Origin: Nannobrachium achirus
Taxonomy: Eukaryota > Chordata > Actinopteri > Myctophiformes > Myctophidae
Reading direction: 5' to 3'
Length of the DNA stretch: 64,000 nucleotides
Assembly: GCA_963921795.1 (NCBI GenBank)
Contig: OY997642.1
Coordinates: forward strand, 63,660,002-63,724,001
Both the position numbers and the translations under genes were made by a program. Positions 46,612-56,275 of this stretch are shown here, piece by piece. Numbering within the stretch: position 1 is the stretch's first letter; each line of letters starts with the position of its first letter. The notes beneath the pieces were generated by a model. It was not told the origin of the DNA. It ran no database searches and worked only from the letters and a program-made list of their open reading frames with translations.

Positions 46612-46870
46612 ATAAAGACTTGATTGATTGGGCTGGGCTGGGCTAGGTTTGTTTTTACCAGTTGCGAACGGCTGCTGCCTGTTTTTCAGGGCGATTTTAA
46701 AGGATGCTAGTGATCCACACTCCTTTAAGACCTTTGGTAAGGCATTACACATTTGTGTGGTATAGCAGAAGAACGAGTTTGACTCTTTCTTTGAGTTGAC
46801 TCTTGGTTGAACGTGATCTGTGGCGCTGCCTCTGGTGTTGTAATTGTGGACATCCTTAACTTTAAAAAAA
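46612..46870 (-). mobile_element. LINE 3' fragment
   Basis: The minus strand codes VHNYNTRGSATDHVQPRV, SFFCYTT and KECGSLASFKIALK, homologous to the LINE at 55-58.5 kb. It ends in CAATCAATCAAG. It lies in the intron before the broken protease exon and is absent from copy 2. Confidence 0.85.
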
Positions 46871-46880
46871 AAAGTGTAGG

Positions 46881-48436
46881 ATATTAAACATAACAGCCTT
46901 AGCTTCATTTTGATGCCATGTGTCATTTGTTGTCTACAGCCATGTGGCAGGTAGCATTACAATTGTGTCACATGGTCTTGTGGGGCTGGTTGTCTCAGTG
47001 TTTCTGGGGCAGGTTAATTGTCCCATGTTATTTTTTTAAACTAATACAAATGGCCTTGGGTGTCTATAGTCATTTTACAATTTAGTTTGTCTCTCTAGCA
47101 AAAAATAAATAAATACAAAAAAATACAAATATTTGTTTAAATAAAATTGTTTTAGTGACAGGGTTGTGTCCCTATTGATTAACTATAGGGGCAACAACCC
47201 TGTATGTTGTGACAAGCTGCCCCACCATCGGGTTGGTTGTCACAATGTGTCAACTGTCAAGGTGACTTTGATGGCTTATAACTTCCTGAAGGAATAAGTT
47301 ATGCGAACAACTTTTTTACCCATGTCAATTAAGCCAAGACCTTAAGCAATTCATTCTAATGTAGGAATGATTGTCATCAGATGTGTTGTTGATGAGAAAT
47401 TCACGTCAGTGTAAAAAGTGTGACAACCAACCCTGCTCTCCCCCATTTATTCTGTCTCTGCCTATTTGTAAGTATATCAAAACTAGATTACAATATTTAC
47501 ATTGCAATTCATTCATAACTTAGACATTCTAATAATTTACATAGCCCAAAAAAAAAAAAAAAAAAAAAAGGCTATAGGCCTATTCAAAATGTTGAGCCCT
47601 GATGAATTTTGTCTAATATTGCAATTGGTGGTTGTAAATGTTGATAACAGGAATGTGGCACATTAGCATATTCATAAGGGTTTTTTTCCTGCAGGTGTGG
47701 CATTGTGGAATATCAATAGATCCTGGCATTCTAAATGAGGGTACAGATGGGGCAAAGTTTAGGATCCCATAAGTTCATTTAGGAACATTTTGAGGGTGGG
47801 GAAAATTCTTAGAATATAGTTTTATTGATCAGACTAGCCATGTAGGGCAGGCTGAGGTGCGCTATAGAACCCCTTTGCTCTCAAGTATGATATTTATCTT
47901 TAGTAGAGTAAAAGTAATTATAGTAGGAAAAAGAGGAAGAAGAAAAAAAAACTAAGTACAGATACTCAACACATTTACCGTAATTACTAATACTTAGCCT
48001 AAATGTACCATCCACAGACCTAACAATAGTGTATCTTGACTGTTAAATGAGATCACACTTAATTATTTTCACAAAATCATTGCTGATATGGAAATAAACC
48101 TCATAATTAAATATTAAGTAAGTAGCCAACAAATGAAATATTTGCATGTTTAAGAATTCGTTTTGGTTTTATGAGCAACAAATTAAAGTATCCATACAAT
48201 TCCATCAACAAATGAATTAGCTGGCATAAATCTACCGTATTCACCTCCTTTGCCACTTGAACACCTGCATCCATGAACTGGGAGGAACATTAGCCAAAAA
48301 TAGCAGATCTAATGTACAAGCCGTCTACAAGAAGACAAAAAAAAAAAAAAAAAAAAAAAACGGTCCAAGTACAGAGATAACTCAGGTCCAGTTGACTAAG
48401 TATAGAGGGTTTAAGTGGTTAAATATGGATACTTAC
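46881..48436. other. Intron/intergenic, no missing protease exons found
   Basis: A possible MITE lies at about 46,960-47,450 (GTTGTCACA words), with A runs at 47,548-47,569 and 48,338-48,360. No IVGG or TAAHC-like exon was found. A half hairpin module lies at 48,295-48,332. Confidence 0.45.
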
Positions 48437-48494
48437 GGGCTAACGTGTAGGCTGTTCCCAACAGCAGCAAGAGGCAGAGCTTTGTACCCCCCAT
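48437..48494 (-). CDS. Signal-peptide exon, probable protease exon 1
   Basis: The minus-strand ATG at 48,494 opens MGGTKLCLLLLLGTAYTLA, a clear secretion signal, and ends in phase 1 at a perfect donor GTAAGT (48,436-48,431). A TATA box is 80 bases upstream, leaving a short leader, as in pancreatic protease genes. It is on the same strand and 1.9 kb upstream of the broken last exon at 46,580, so it may be its exon 1. The exons between are missing, so the link is inferred. Confidence 0.7.
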
Positions 48495-48573
48495 GATGGG
48501 TTTGAAGAAGTTCTTGAAGCCTTAAGGAGAAGAGAGTCCTCCTCGTTCAGTAACTTGTGCTTCAACTTAATGG

Positions 48574-48581
48574 CTTTTATA
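48574..48581 (-). promoter_or_regulatory. TATA box of the 48.4-kb exon
   Basis: TATAAAAG on the minus strand, 80 bases before the ATG. The expected start is near 48,545-48,550. Confidence 0.6.
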
Positions 48582-49000
48582 CTTGTCAAAACTTGCTGTA
48601 TGAGTTCACTTGGAAGATGCACATGTGTTGCCCGTGTTCCAAAGTCTGAGCAGTCAATCCTTGTGGCAGGTAGGAAGGTGAAGCCATTAACAAACTATAG
48701 CCAAAGACTTGTCTGTCAGCACTGGGTGGGATGGGATTCTCTGATTACATGTATTTACTTTTTCACTCAAATGTTTGTTTGTGTCTGTTAGTCAAGGTAT
48801 TACAAAGTAATGATTTAAAATATAGTTTCATGAAATGGTTTAGTTTTAAGGGAATTGTGTTGTTGTATCATTATTCAAGTTGTATTCATCAAGATCTCTG
48901 TTTTATGTCATTAAAAACTGATGTCATGTCAAGTCTTATGCTGAAGTGTCGGTCAAATACTGGAAGACACTTAGAACAACCATGATCTTCTAATCTACGC
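48582..49000. other. Upstream region, no further gene
   Basis: Would contain the promoter of the 48.4-kb exon. No enhancer motif can be assigned by eye. Confidence 0.4.
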
Positions 49001-49300
49001 ACAATTTACAATTTAGGCATTTAGCAGACGCTCTTAATCCAGAGAGACTTAAAATATGTAAGGTAATACATCAAAACAATAAGCAAGCTAATACATAAAT
49101 ACTCAAATAAATAGAAATAATAATCTAGTTAGACCGAGCACTTAATCAATAAACAATTAAAGCTTTATATAAAAACCTAAAAATAAAAATGCTATCAGGC
49201 CTTCATGTATGGTCATTGGGGGAAGGCGAGTGCTACAGTAAGTGCTATGGGCCTTGGTGAAGTCTGAATAGGTGAGTCTTCAGGCTACGGTGGAAGCTAG
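49001..49300. repeat. Abundant teleost repeat (ATTTAGCAGACGCTC type)
   Basis: TTTAGGCATTTAGCAGACGC followed by TCTTAATCCAGAGAGACTTA is a decayed copy of a phrase I recall as very common in ray-finned fish genomes. The 3' part includes GGTGAGTCTTCAGGCTACGG. Confidence 0.65.
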
Positions 49301-50088
49301 GCAGTGGTGTGTTCTAGACTTTTTTTTATGGCATACTATATAATCTATGACCCGCGGCTATTTGTGTGGCCAGGGCAGATGTCAGTGCATATGCTACTTT
49401 GAAAGGTTAACGAATGCAGTCGCTATTCATATTTGTATTTCCGACAGCAGATGCCGTATACGTGCGTTACAGGTAGAACACAGCACTGAAGCTAGGGAGT
49501 GTGTCTGTAGTGCGTGAATAAAAACACCCTCCCAGTTCCAACAATGGGATCAAGCGCTGCTACGGTCACATGAGCCGTCTCAGCGCCGTTACCGAGTTAT
49601 GTGCCGTTATGGAGAGAATAGTAAATCTTCAGCCCCCCGACTTTCGGCACCTCCGCGCGGTCCAGGTGAACACAACAGAGTACTCCCTACCTCCGGTTCA
49701 GCCAATCACAAGCTTACACTGCTGGAAGTGGGATGGTGTTTTGTTACACACGTCTGTATGTAATGAATTATCACATTGATTATTTCTGATTGGTTATCTG
49801 TACCTTTCAAAATGTGTTGATGTTGTCAACCTGTTTGAATCAAGCCTGAGGAAGGTCTCATGACCAAAACAATGCTCTTTGTTTAACAAATGATTCTCTT
49901 GAACTTGCAAGTGGCAGTGTGTCTATCTAAAAGGTGGGCTGACTTCCATAGTTGGACCAGTCTAACTATGGAAGCCTACCCAGCATTACGGCTGTTTGGA
50001 CCCATTCCACGTATGTGCTGTAGCTGGGCTTACAGTACGTCTTTCAAAGTGGAGGGAACTCCCAGTATGAATAAGTGGATATTTAGGG
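49301..50088. other. No clear gene; CpG-richer patch and Penelope-like end
   Basis: A weak plus frame (49,570-49,672, MSRLSAVTELC...) precedes CAG|GTGAAC but is otherwise unsupported. At 49,846-49,870 a decayed hammerhead-like motif is seen: CTGAGGA, GGTC/GACC stem, AAAAC instead of GAAAC. Confidence 0.35.
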
Positions 50089-50650
50089 CAGGGGTTTTCA
50101 AAGTGGGTGACGGGGCACCCTGGGGTGCCGCGACGGCAGTCCGGGGTGCCGCAAGATCATTTGATAATATTTGGAATTTATTTGGACACTTGCAAAAATA
50201 TTTGGTATCATTTTAAACTTGAATTACAAAGTTATTTTCAGTCAGTTCTAACCAAAATGGCTATTATCTCAACGTTTTCCTCGCAACATAATCACTAAAA
50301 TATCGTCACTGTCGGGCAGTAACCTCGTATCGCCAAATGTCAAATGTGTACGTCTTTTGGCAAAGCAAAGCGCTGCCTCATCATACAAGACTGTGGCACA
50401 AAACTAGTGAAAACAGACGATCTACAAGCACACTGTGTGCTTGTAGATCTGCTGTTTTCACTAGTTTAGTACATTTTATAGATGATAAATACGACACGAA
50501 CGGTTTTGGACATACAAGGTTTCCACCCGACATCGACGATATGCTAGTATAAATATAAGGTGCTGGGAGTGAAAATTATAATGTAGGGGTGCCTCGGATT
50601 AAAACAATATTTATGGGGTGCCCTGAGACAAAAAAGTTTGGGAACCCCTG
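50089..50650. mobile_element. hAT MITE, CAGGGGTTTTCAAAG / GGGAACCCCTG ends, with hairpin
   Basis: Perfect 8-bp duplication ATTTAGGG (50,081-50,088 and 50,651-50,658). Inverted relative to the family copy at 22,351-22,896 and colinear with it throughout. Length 562 bp. Confidence 0.95.
50401..50467. repeat. Dispersed hairpin module, short-loop copy
   Basis: AAACTAGTGAAAACAGACG ... CTGTTTTCACTAGTTT, with arms meeting at AAGCACACTGTGTGCTT. The inner stem present at 22,490 is absent. Confidence 0.9.
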
Positions 50651-50749
50651 ATTTAGGGGAATACCTTGATCACAATTATTTGAATACGACCATGTATTGT
50701 CATCCAAAAGACCTGTACCTTGGGACACTCCCATAAGACATGGGTCAAC

Positions 50750-51482
50750 GTATGGAGTTATTTTCGATTCATTATTGTGTAAGCACCTTTCTGATGTTGA
50801 GCAGTTGTATATTAAGAGTTGTGCAGTCGTACCTCTGAATTTGCAGACTTGTATGATGGAATCTGAACGTGAAAAGTAAAAAAAACTCAAACACTTGCAC
50901 GCTTTTCTTTCTGCAACTGCAAATTCCGGTCTTCAAGCTCGCAAATCGTGACCTTCACGGTTTTGCCAGATTTTGAAAGGGACATATCGATGATTATGTT
51001 GCAATATCGCGAGCATGTAAAAATGAGGATTTGCGAGCGCGTAGAAAGGCAGTTGAGGTCGTAAAAGTAAATGTGTGCGTGAATGGGCAGAGCGCACACG
51101 TGTATAATGGAATCTGGAAAAAAAAAACACTCTCTACACGTACAGATGTCAGTTTGCAACCTCTCGAATCTTCATGTGCATTTGCTCGCATTTTTTCAGT
51201 GTCACCTGCTCGCTTTTGCCAAATATTGCATCCACATATCGAGGAATATGTTTCAATTTAAAGAGCAACAGTTTAAACTAATCTGAGCAAGTGTAGAAGG
51301 GATTTGAGGCTAATCTGAGCACGAGCAGAGAGTGTCTGTGTGGGAGCGCGAGCGTACGGCTAATCTGAGCGCGAGCAGAGAGTGTCTGTGATGCGGAGCG
51401 CAGGGATCAGCTCTACTGCCTTGTAGGAACTGCAATGATTTTTCTTCACCATCCGGGGGAGCTGTTTTCAATGTGTAGTCAA
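50750..51482 (+). repeat. Inverted repeat pair, left copy
   Basis: Matches 59,679-60,470 in reverse, from ATGGAGTTATTTTCGATTC to CAGCTGTTTTCAATGTGT-type sequence. It contains CGAGCAGAGAGTGTCTGTG direct repeats (about 51,312 and 51,371), absent from the partner. No coding capacity. Confidence 0.85.
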
Positions 51483-52163
51483 TTTAGACCATTGGTTCTC
51501 AAAATGGACCCCCAGATTGACACTTATTAGCCTGCGGACCCCTATTAATCTAATAACCAGTGATCAAGGAAGCCAAAGTTACGTTGTCACTATCACAGAG
51601 ATTATCTTGTGTTGTGATGTACAGTAGGCTACCTTACCTCTGTCAAAAAGACGTTTCTATTAACATGCAAATTCATCTAATAACAGTGAAAGTAAAGTTG
51701 TCCATACAGTATCACTAGAGATTAACTTGTATTGAACCCTCTGCTAACACAAATGCGTTTCTATTAACATGCTAATTAATCTAATAACGATCGTGATCAA
51801 TCACTAGACATTTAGTCTCATGATCTGTAGGCCTACCTTTGAATGATGCCATCAATCATTAACAGCTGCCAAAGTAATCAACCACCATAATATTGTAACA
51901 GTTGACTTTTAATTTGTACTCTACCTGCAATGTCATAATCACTGGTAACCTATTAACCTTATTATTAATTAATAAGGTAACTTCAATCAGAAAACTATAT
52001 ACTACTAAGTGCAGTATGCCCCCCCCCCCTTATTATAATTTCCAATACTTTTCATTAACATGTATTGTATGTATTATGGATGTTTTTTATTGACAATAGA
52101 CTGGTTGCATTCGAGTTGAATGGCTTGGGATAATATATATCCTGTACAAAAGCCTCGCTCTGT

Positions 52164-52169
52164 TTTATT
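52164..52169 (-). terminator. AATAAA after the 52.2-kb terminal exon
   Basis: Minus-strand AATAAA 13 bases beyond the TAA stop at 52,182-52,184. Confidence 0.5.
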
Positions 52170-52181
52170 TATTTGTATTTA

Positions 52182-52337
52182 TTATTTTTTATGTATTATC
52201 ATTTCATCTTGGTTGGTCTCTTGTGGTGTTCTGTATTTTGCTGGCATCTTCCAAACTGAAGCTGATGGTGGTGTGTTCTGGTAGACATCACTGGCAATGG
52301 GCAGGGGAGGTGGCTGTGCTTTCACCAGGAGTGGCAG
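52182..52337 (-). CDS. Terminal exon inside the long-TIR element
   Basis: An acceptor TTATTTCCCAG ends at 52,338. In phase 0 the exon reads LPLLVKAQPPPLPIASDVYQ, then NTPPSASVWKMPAKYRTPQE, and ends in TAA at 52,182. Phase and strand fit the exon at 52,677-52,730. Pro-rich, no known domain recognised. It may be a captured host gene end or the last exon of the element's own protein. Confidence 0.45.
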   Translation of the reverse strand: MPLLVKAQPPPLPIASDVYQNTPPSASVWKMPAKYRTPQETNQDEMIIHKK

Positions 52338-52497
52338 CTGGGAAATAATAAAAAATACATAATTATAACCACACAACATGACAAATACATGTAACCTATG
52401 GCATTGCATTGTAATAGTTACAGATGTTTTCATTAAAATCTTTTCTAGGTTGCCATGCCCAGGAGCAATGCCATTCCCAAGTTGTTAATAACTTTGC

Positions 52498-52580
<83 letters not shown>

Positions 52581-52676
52581 AAATGTAACCACATGTATTT
52601 ATCTATGTACAGTGTGTGTTTTCGTTTTTTTTTTTTTTTTTTTACCTCATCCCTAAAGTGCATTTAAAACATTTAC

Positions 52677-52730
52677 CTGGTAGACCGGGTACATTTCAGC
52701 AGGTAACAGGTATAACAACACATCGGTTTT
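52677..52730 (-). CDS. Internal exon inside the long-TIR element
   Basis: An acceptor GGGCCCAG and a donor CAG|GTAAAT bound 54 bases, exactly 18 codons: KTDVLLYLLPAEMYPVYQ. Phase 0 at both ends, so it can splice to 52,337 without a shift. Family unknown. Confidence 0.45.
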
Positions 52731-53644
52731 CTGGGCCTAGAAAGAAGGGGGGAAAACCTGGATCAAGCACATATATAGTTTTCTGAAGTTATAACCATTA
52801 CAAGGATATGTTATCACTGCTTCCTGAGAATTATGCATTATTCTCTGTCCTATACAGAGATAGAGGGGCATATACTGTAAACTGAAATGGGATTGAGTGT
52901 TCATTACAATAATAGGTTAACAGTGATTATGACATTGCAGGTAGAGTAGCCTACAAATTAAAAGTCAACTGTTACAATATTGTGGTGGTTGACTACTTTG
53001 GCAGCTGTTAATGATTGATGGCATCTTGTAAAGACAAATCATGAGACCAAATGTCTAGTGATTGATCACGATCGTTATTAGATTAATTAGCATGTTAATA
53101 AAAACGCATTTTTGTTAGCAGAGGGTTCATCACAATACAAGTTAATCATACTGTATGGTATGGACAACTTTACTTTCACAGTTAGATGAATTTGCATGTT
53201 ACTAGAAACGTCTTCTTGACAGAGGTAAGGTAAAGGTACTGTACATCACAACACAAGATCTCTGTGATAGTGATATTGACAACATAACTTGGCATCCTTG
53301 ATCACTGGTTATTAGATTAATGGTTATTAGATTAATGATCATAGGGGTCCGCGGGCTAAAAAGTGTCAATCTGGGGGTCCTTGACATGAAACATTTTGAG
53401 AACCTATGGTCTAAGTTTAGCGCTGGTCCGTCCATATAGCGAATGTTATGGCTCAGTAGTTTTGATCTTCTTGATCCAAAGCTACAGTATGGCTAATATA
53501 AACCAAGGCAGCCTTTTCACTCATTCACCTAAAGCGACGCAACATCAACGTTTACTAAACAATGGTGAAATCAATCGTCTAATAAACAATAACTAACTTA
53601 CCCTGGGTGTCGCCTGTAAGTTCCCGACGTTCAGTTGTTTGTGT

Positions 53645-54250
53645 TAGAGATGGATGGGACGTTCGCGAACGAATCGAGTATTTGAACGGCTCTTTGAAAT
53701 GAACGATGGGATCCGGTTCGCAGTAGGAAGCCGTTCCTTTCTAATGAACAGTGGTGGGAAAAGTAGCCTACTCAATTTCTTTACTTAAATAAAAATATCA
53801 ATACTGCAATCAAGTAGAAGTTTGGAATGTTAATGTACTTGAGTAAAAGTAAAAACGTATTGGTATCAAAATGTACTTAAAGTACCAATATTAAAACGTA
53901 GGCCTACTCATTAGGCTATGCAGAATGTCCTGTTTCACAGGTTTCCCAATGAGTAAAATGTAGAAAAATCATTTGAAAAAAGCAGAAAAATCTTTTGAAA
54001 ATAGCAGATCTACAAACTTACAATGCGTCGCTTTGCGATGCATTGTGAGCTTGTAGATCAGCTATTTTCAAATGGCAGGTTTGCACCTATATATGTCCGA
54101 AATAAATGTATATAAGGTTGAAGTTATTTGTAATTATAATCAAAATCTATAAAGTAACTAGTAGAATGAGCCAGTCTTTTGAACGGCTCTTTGAAAGGAA
54201 CAGATCCCAGAGTTCCGGCTCACTTCAAAGAACCATAAATCCCATCTCTA
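53645..54250. mobile_element. hAT MITE, TAGAGATGG / CCATCTCTA ends, with nested MITE
   Basis: Perfect 8-bp duplication GTTTGTGT (53,637-53,644 and 54,251-54,258). It repeats TTTGAACGGCTCTTTGAA in both halves. An AGTAC-type MITE beginning CAGTGGTGGGAAAAGTA at 53,749 is nested to about 54,163; its right end is truncated. Confidence 0.9.
53994..54072. repeat. Dispersed hairpin module, full copy
   Basis: TTTGAAAATAGCAGATC ... GATCAGCTATTTTCAAA. The inner stem AATGCGTCGC/GCGATGCATT is different again. It lies in the nested AGTAC-type MITE at the site seen at 24,352. Confidence 0.9.
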
Positions 54251-54973
54251 GTTTGTGTGGTCTAAATAATAATACTCCTTTCATACGTTCCGGTGCCTAA
54301 TCACTGTTGCACGTTCCCCAGCAACAACGTTTCACCATGGCGTTATTTTAATTTTGTAATAATATAAATAAATGTTCTTGATTATCTGGCGATTGATTAA
54401 CACATTGCCTGCCCCACGTTTTTTATTAAACTCTTCCAAAACATGTCAGGGTTTTGGAGCATTTTGACTCATTTGTAATGAATATTTTGAAAATTTGTTT
54501 CTATGTCTATGAACAAATGGAGTATACCGATGGAAAGATTAAAATCTATACTTTATAAAGAAAAATAAACAAGAGTTTTATGTTCCATGATGATTTTTCA
54601 ATGAATTTATTAGCGACTACTGCGCCTGCCCCAAATGGCCTAATTTGTTTAAAAAGGCTAGAAAAAAGGCTTTTTATGAAATAACATGAATAAGTCTCTT
54701 ATTGGGTTGATTTTGTTGTTTCAAGCCAATAATTGGCACTGTGGCACTGTGTACTCAGTCTCAACACACACACACACACTCACACACATGCATGCGCATG
54801 CACGCGCACGCGCGAACGTCACGAAGCACAAGGACCACCCTGAGCTCCTCCTATGACATTTCAGGCACACACACAAACACACGCGCACACACACACACAC
54901 ACACACACACCCCACATGCGCGCGCACATCCACATGCGCGAGCACGCACGCGCCCCTGTGGAACACCTGTGTT
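54251..54973. other. No gene; CA/CG-rich microsatellites
   Basis: 54,760-54,955 holds several CA and CGCG runs. 54,397-54,700 looks like the TTAA-starting end of an unknown MITE (CACATTGCCTGCCCC). Confidence 0.4.
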
Positions 54974-55327
54974 CAGTGGCGTCAGTTCAGAACAAGCTAA
55001 GGTATGGCAACATGACTGGTGTCTTGCACGCGTTTGATTGATTGATTGATTGAAGACTTTATTAGAAGTTTGCATAGGAAAAGGTACAGTTTCATGACGG
55101 TACAGTTCACTGGTACAAGGTCTACTAAAAGGAGATCCATGAAAAGACTAAGCTTATTTCCACTGGAAACCATTGAAGTATCTCATATAACATTGAATGA
55201 CAGACAAATAGAACACAGTACTATGCAGTAGATATGTAAAGAAAAACAAAATAGAAGACAGTAAGTCAAAACAAACAGTATATACAAAGAAGGGGCAGGG
55301 GAGGGTAGGGTTGGGCTAGATTCTTTT

Positions 55328-56275
55328 TTACCAGTTGCGAACGGCTGCTGCCTGTAAGTGGTTTTTCAGGGCAATTTTAAATGATGCTAGTGATCCACAC
55401 TCCTTTGTGGCCTTCGGTAAGGCTTTCCACATTTTGGTGGTATAGCAGAAAAAAGAGTTTGACCCTTTGTTGGTTTTGACTCTGGGTTGAAAGTGATCTG
55501 TGGCGCTGCCTCTGGTGTTGTAATTATGGACATCCTTAATGTTTATAAAGTATTTTGACAGGTACTTGGGTATCATAGTGGTGTAGTGTATCTTGTACAC
55601 CAGGCCCATTGCAAGTTGCTGTACTCTGTCAACTACTCTGAGCCACCCCACTCTTAACTGGTGAGTAGCGGTGAGGTGAGTCTGATAGGGAAGTCTAAGC
55701 AGGACCCTAATTAGTTTATTTTGGGCTGTTTGTAGTTTAGTTTTCAGGGCTTGTGGGGCGTCACAATACCATACGTGGACTCCGTAGTCAAAGAGGGGCT
55801 GGATTATTGCACCAGCTATGGTCTTCAGTGTGTTGGAATTGACCATCGGGGCGATCCTCTGTAGGAAACGAGTTCGTTGGTTGATTTTATTTATTACTTT
55901 AGAAGTCATCTTTTCACTGGAAAGATTAGCTTCAAGGATACATCCTAAGTAAGAGATTTCGTTTTTTCGTGTTATGACCTTGTCACCCACTTTGATTGTG
56001 AAGTTATCAACTTTTTTGAGGTTATGATTTGATCCAAAGAGGATGGACTCTGTTTTACCCAGGTGAATTGATAATTTGTTGTCGTTAAGCCATGTGCAGA
56101 TCTTACTTAGTTCAGAGTTAAGTGTCTTCTCAACCTGCAAGTGGTCCTTGCCCGAGACTAGGAGAGCCGAGTCATCCGCGAACAGGAACAGGTTGCAGTC
56201 ACAAGCAGATGCCATGTCGTTCACGTATATTAGGAACAACAGAGGTCCCAGTATGCTACCTTGAGGAACACCACA
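55328..56275 (-). CDS. LINE reverse transcriptase, second half (shifted frame)
   Basis: Continues the protein in another frame: CGVPQGSILGPLLFLIYVND, LFADDSALL (the xADD catalytic site), KTESILFG, SYLGCILE, then a thumb/C-terminal part with WYCDAPQALK, HNYNTRGS and SFFCYTTKMWKALP, to a stop at 55,328. The break from the upstream half is a one-base-type change in a poly(C) tract, the sole visible lesion. It may be real or a sequencing error. Confidence 0.85.
   Translation of the reverse strand, partial: CGVPQGSILGPLLFLIYVNDMASACDCNLFLFADDSALLVSGKDHLQVEKTLNSELSKICTWLNDNKLSIHLGKTESILFGSNHNLKKVDNFTIKVGDKVITRKNEISYLGCILEANLSSEKMTSKVINKINQRTRFLQRIAPMVNSNTLKTIAGAIIQPLFDYGVHVWYCDAPQALKTKLQTAQNKLIRVLLRLPYQTHLTATHQLRVGWLRVVDRVQQLAMGLVYKIHYTTMIPKYLSKYFINIKDVHNYNTRGSATDHFQPRVKTNKGSNSFFCYTTKMWKALPKATKECGSLASFKIALKNHLQAAAVRNW

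Larger units (their letters stand above)
44991..46623. repeat. Segmental duplication with the protease 3' end, copy 1
   Basis: Homologous to 62,753-63,973: CTTCATTTGACTTCATTC, a GTTGCACC-type MITE, the 3' flank (ACATGGAGGTTGATTAATAG) and the last protease exon are in the same order. Confidence 0.9.
51484..53414. mobile_element. Long-TIR hAT-like element carrying gene exons
   Basis: Inverted arms of about 490 bases (51,484-51,975 and 52,908-53,414). Ends CATTGGTTCTCAAAATGG and ATTTTGAGAACCTATG resemble the common vertebrate hAT end CAGTGGTTCTCAA. No matching 8-bp duplication was found. The interior contains two spliced exons and a poly(A) signal on the minus strand, a CA microsatellite (52,501-52,580) and a T run. 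Confidence 0.75.

Noticed and set aside
46881..48436. Middle exons of the protease gene
   Set aside because: No IVGG, TAAHC or DIAL-like coding found on the minus strand; the interval holds repeats only.
50089..50658. CRISPR-like array from regularly repeated hairpins
   Set aside because: Copies are kilobases apart, lie in MITEs of a vertebrate genome, and have no spacers or cas genes.
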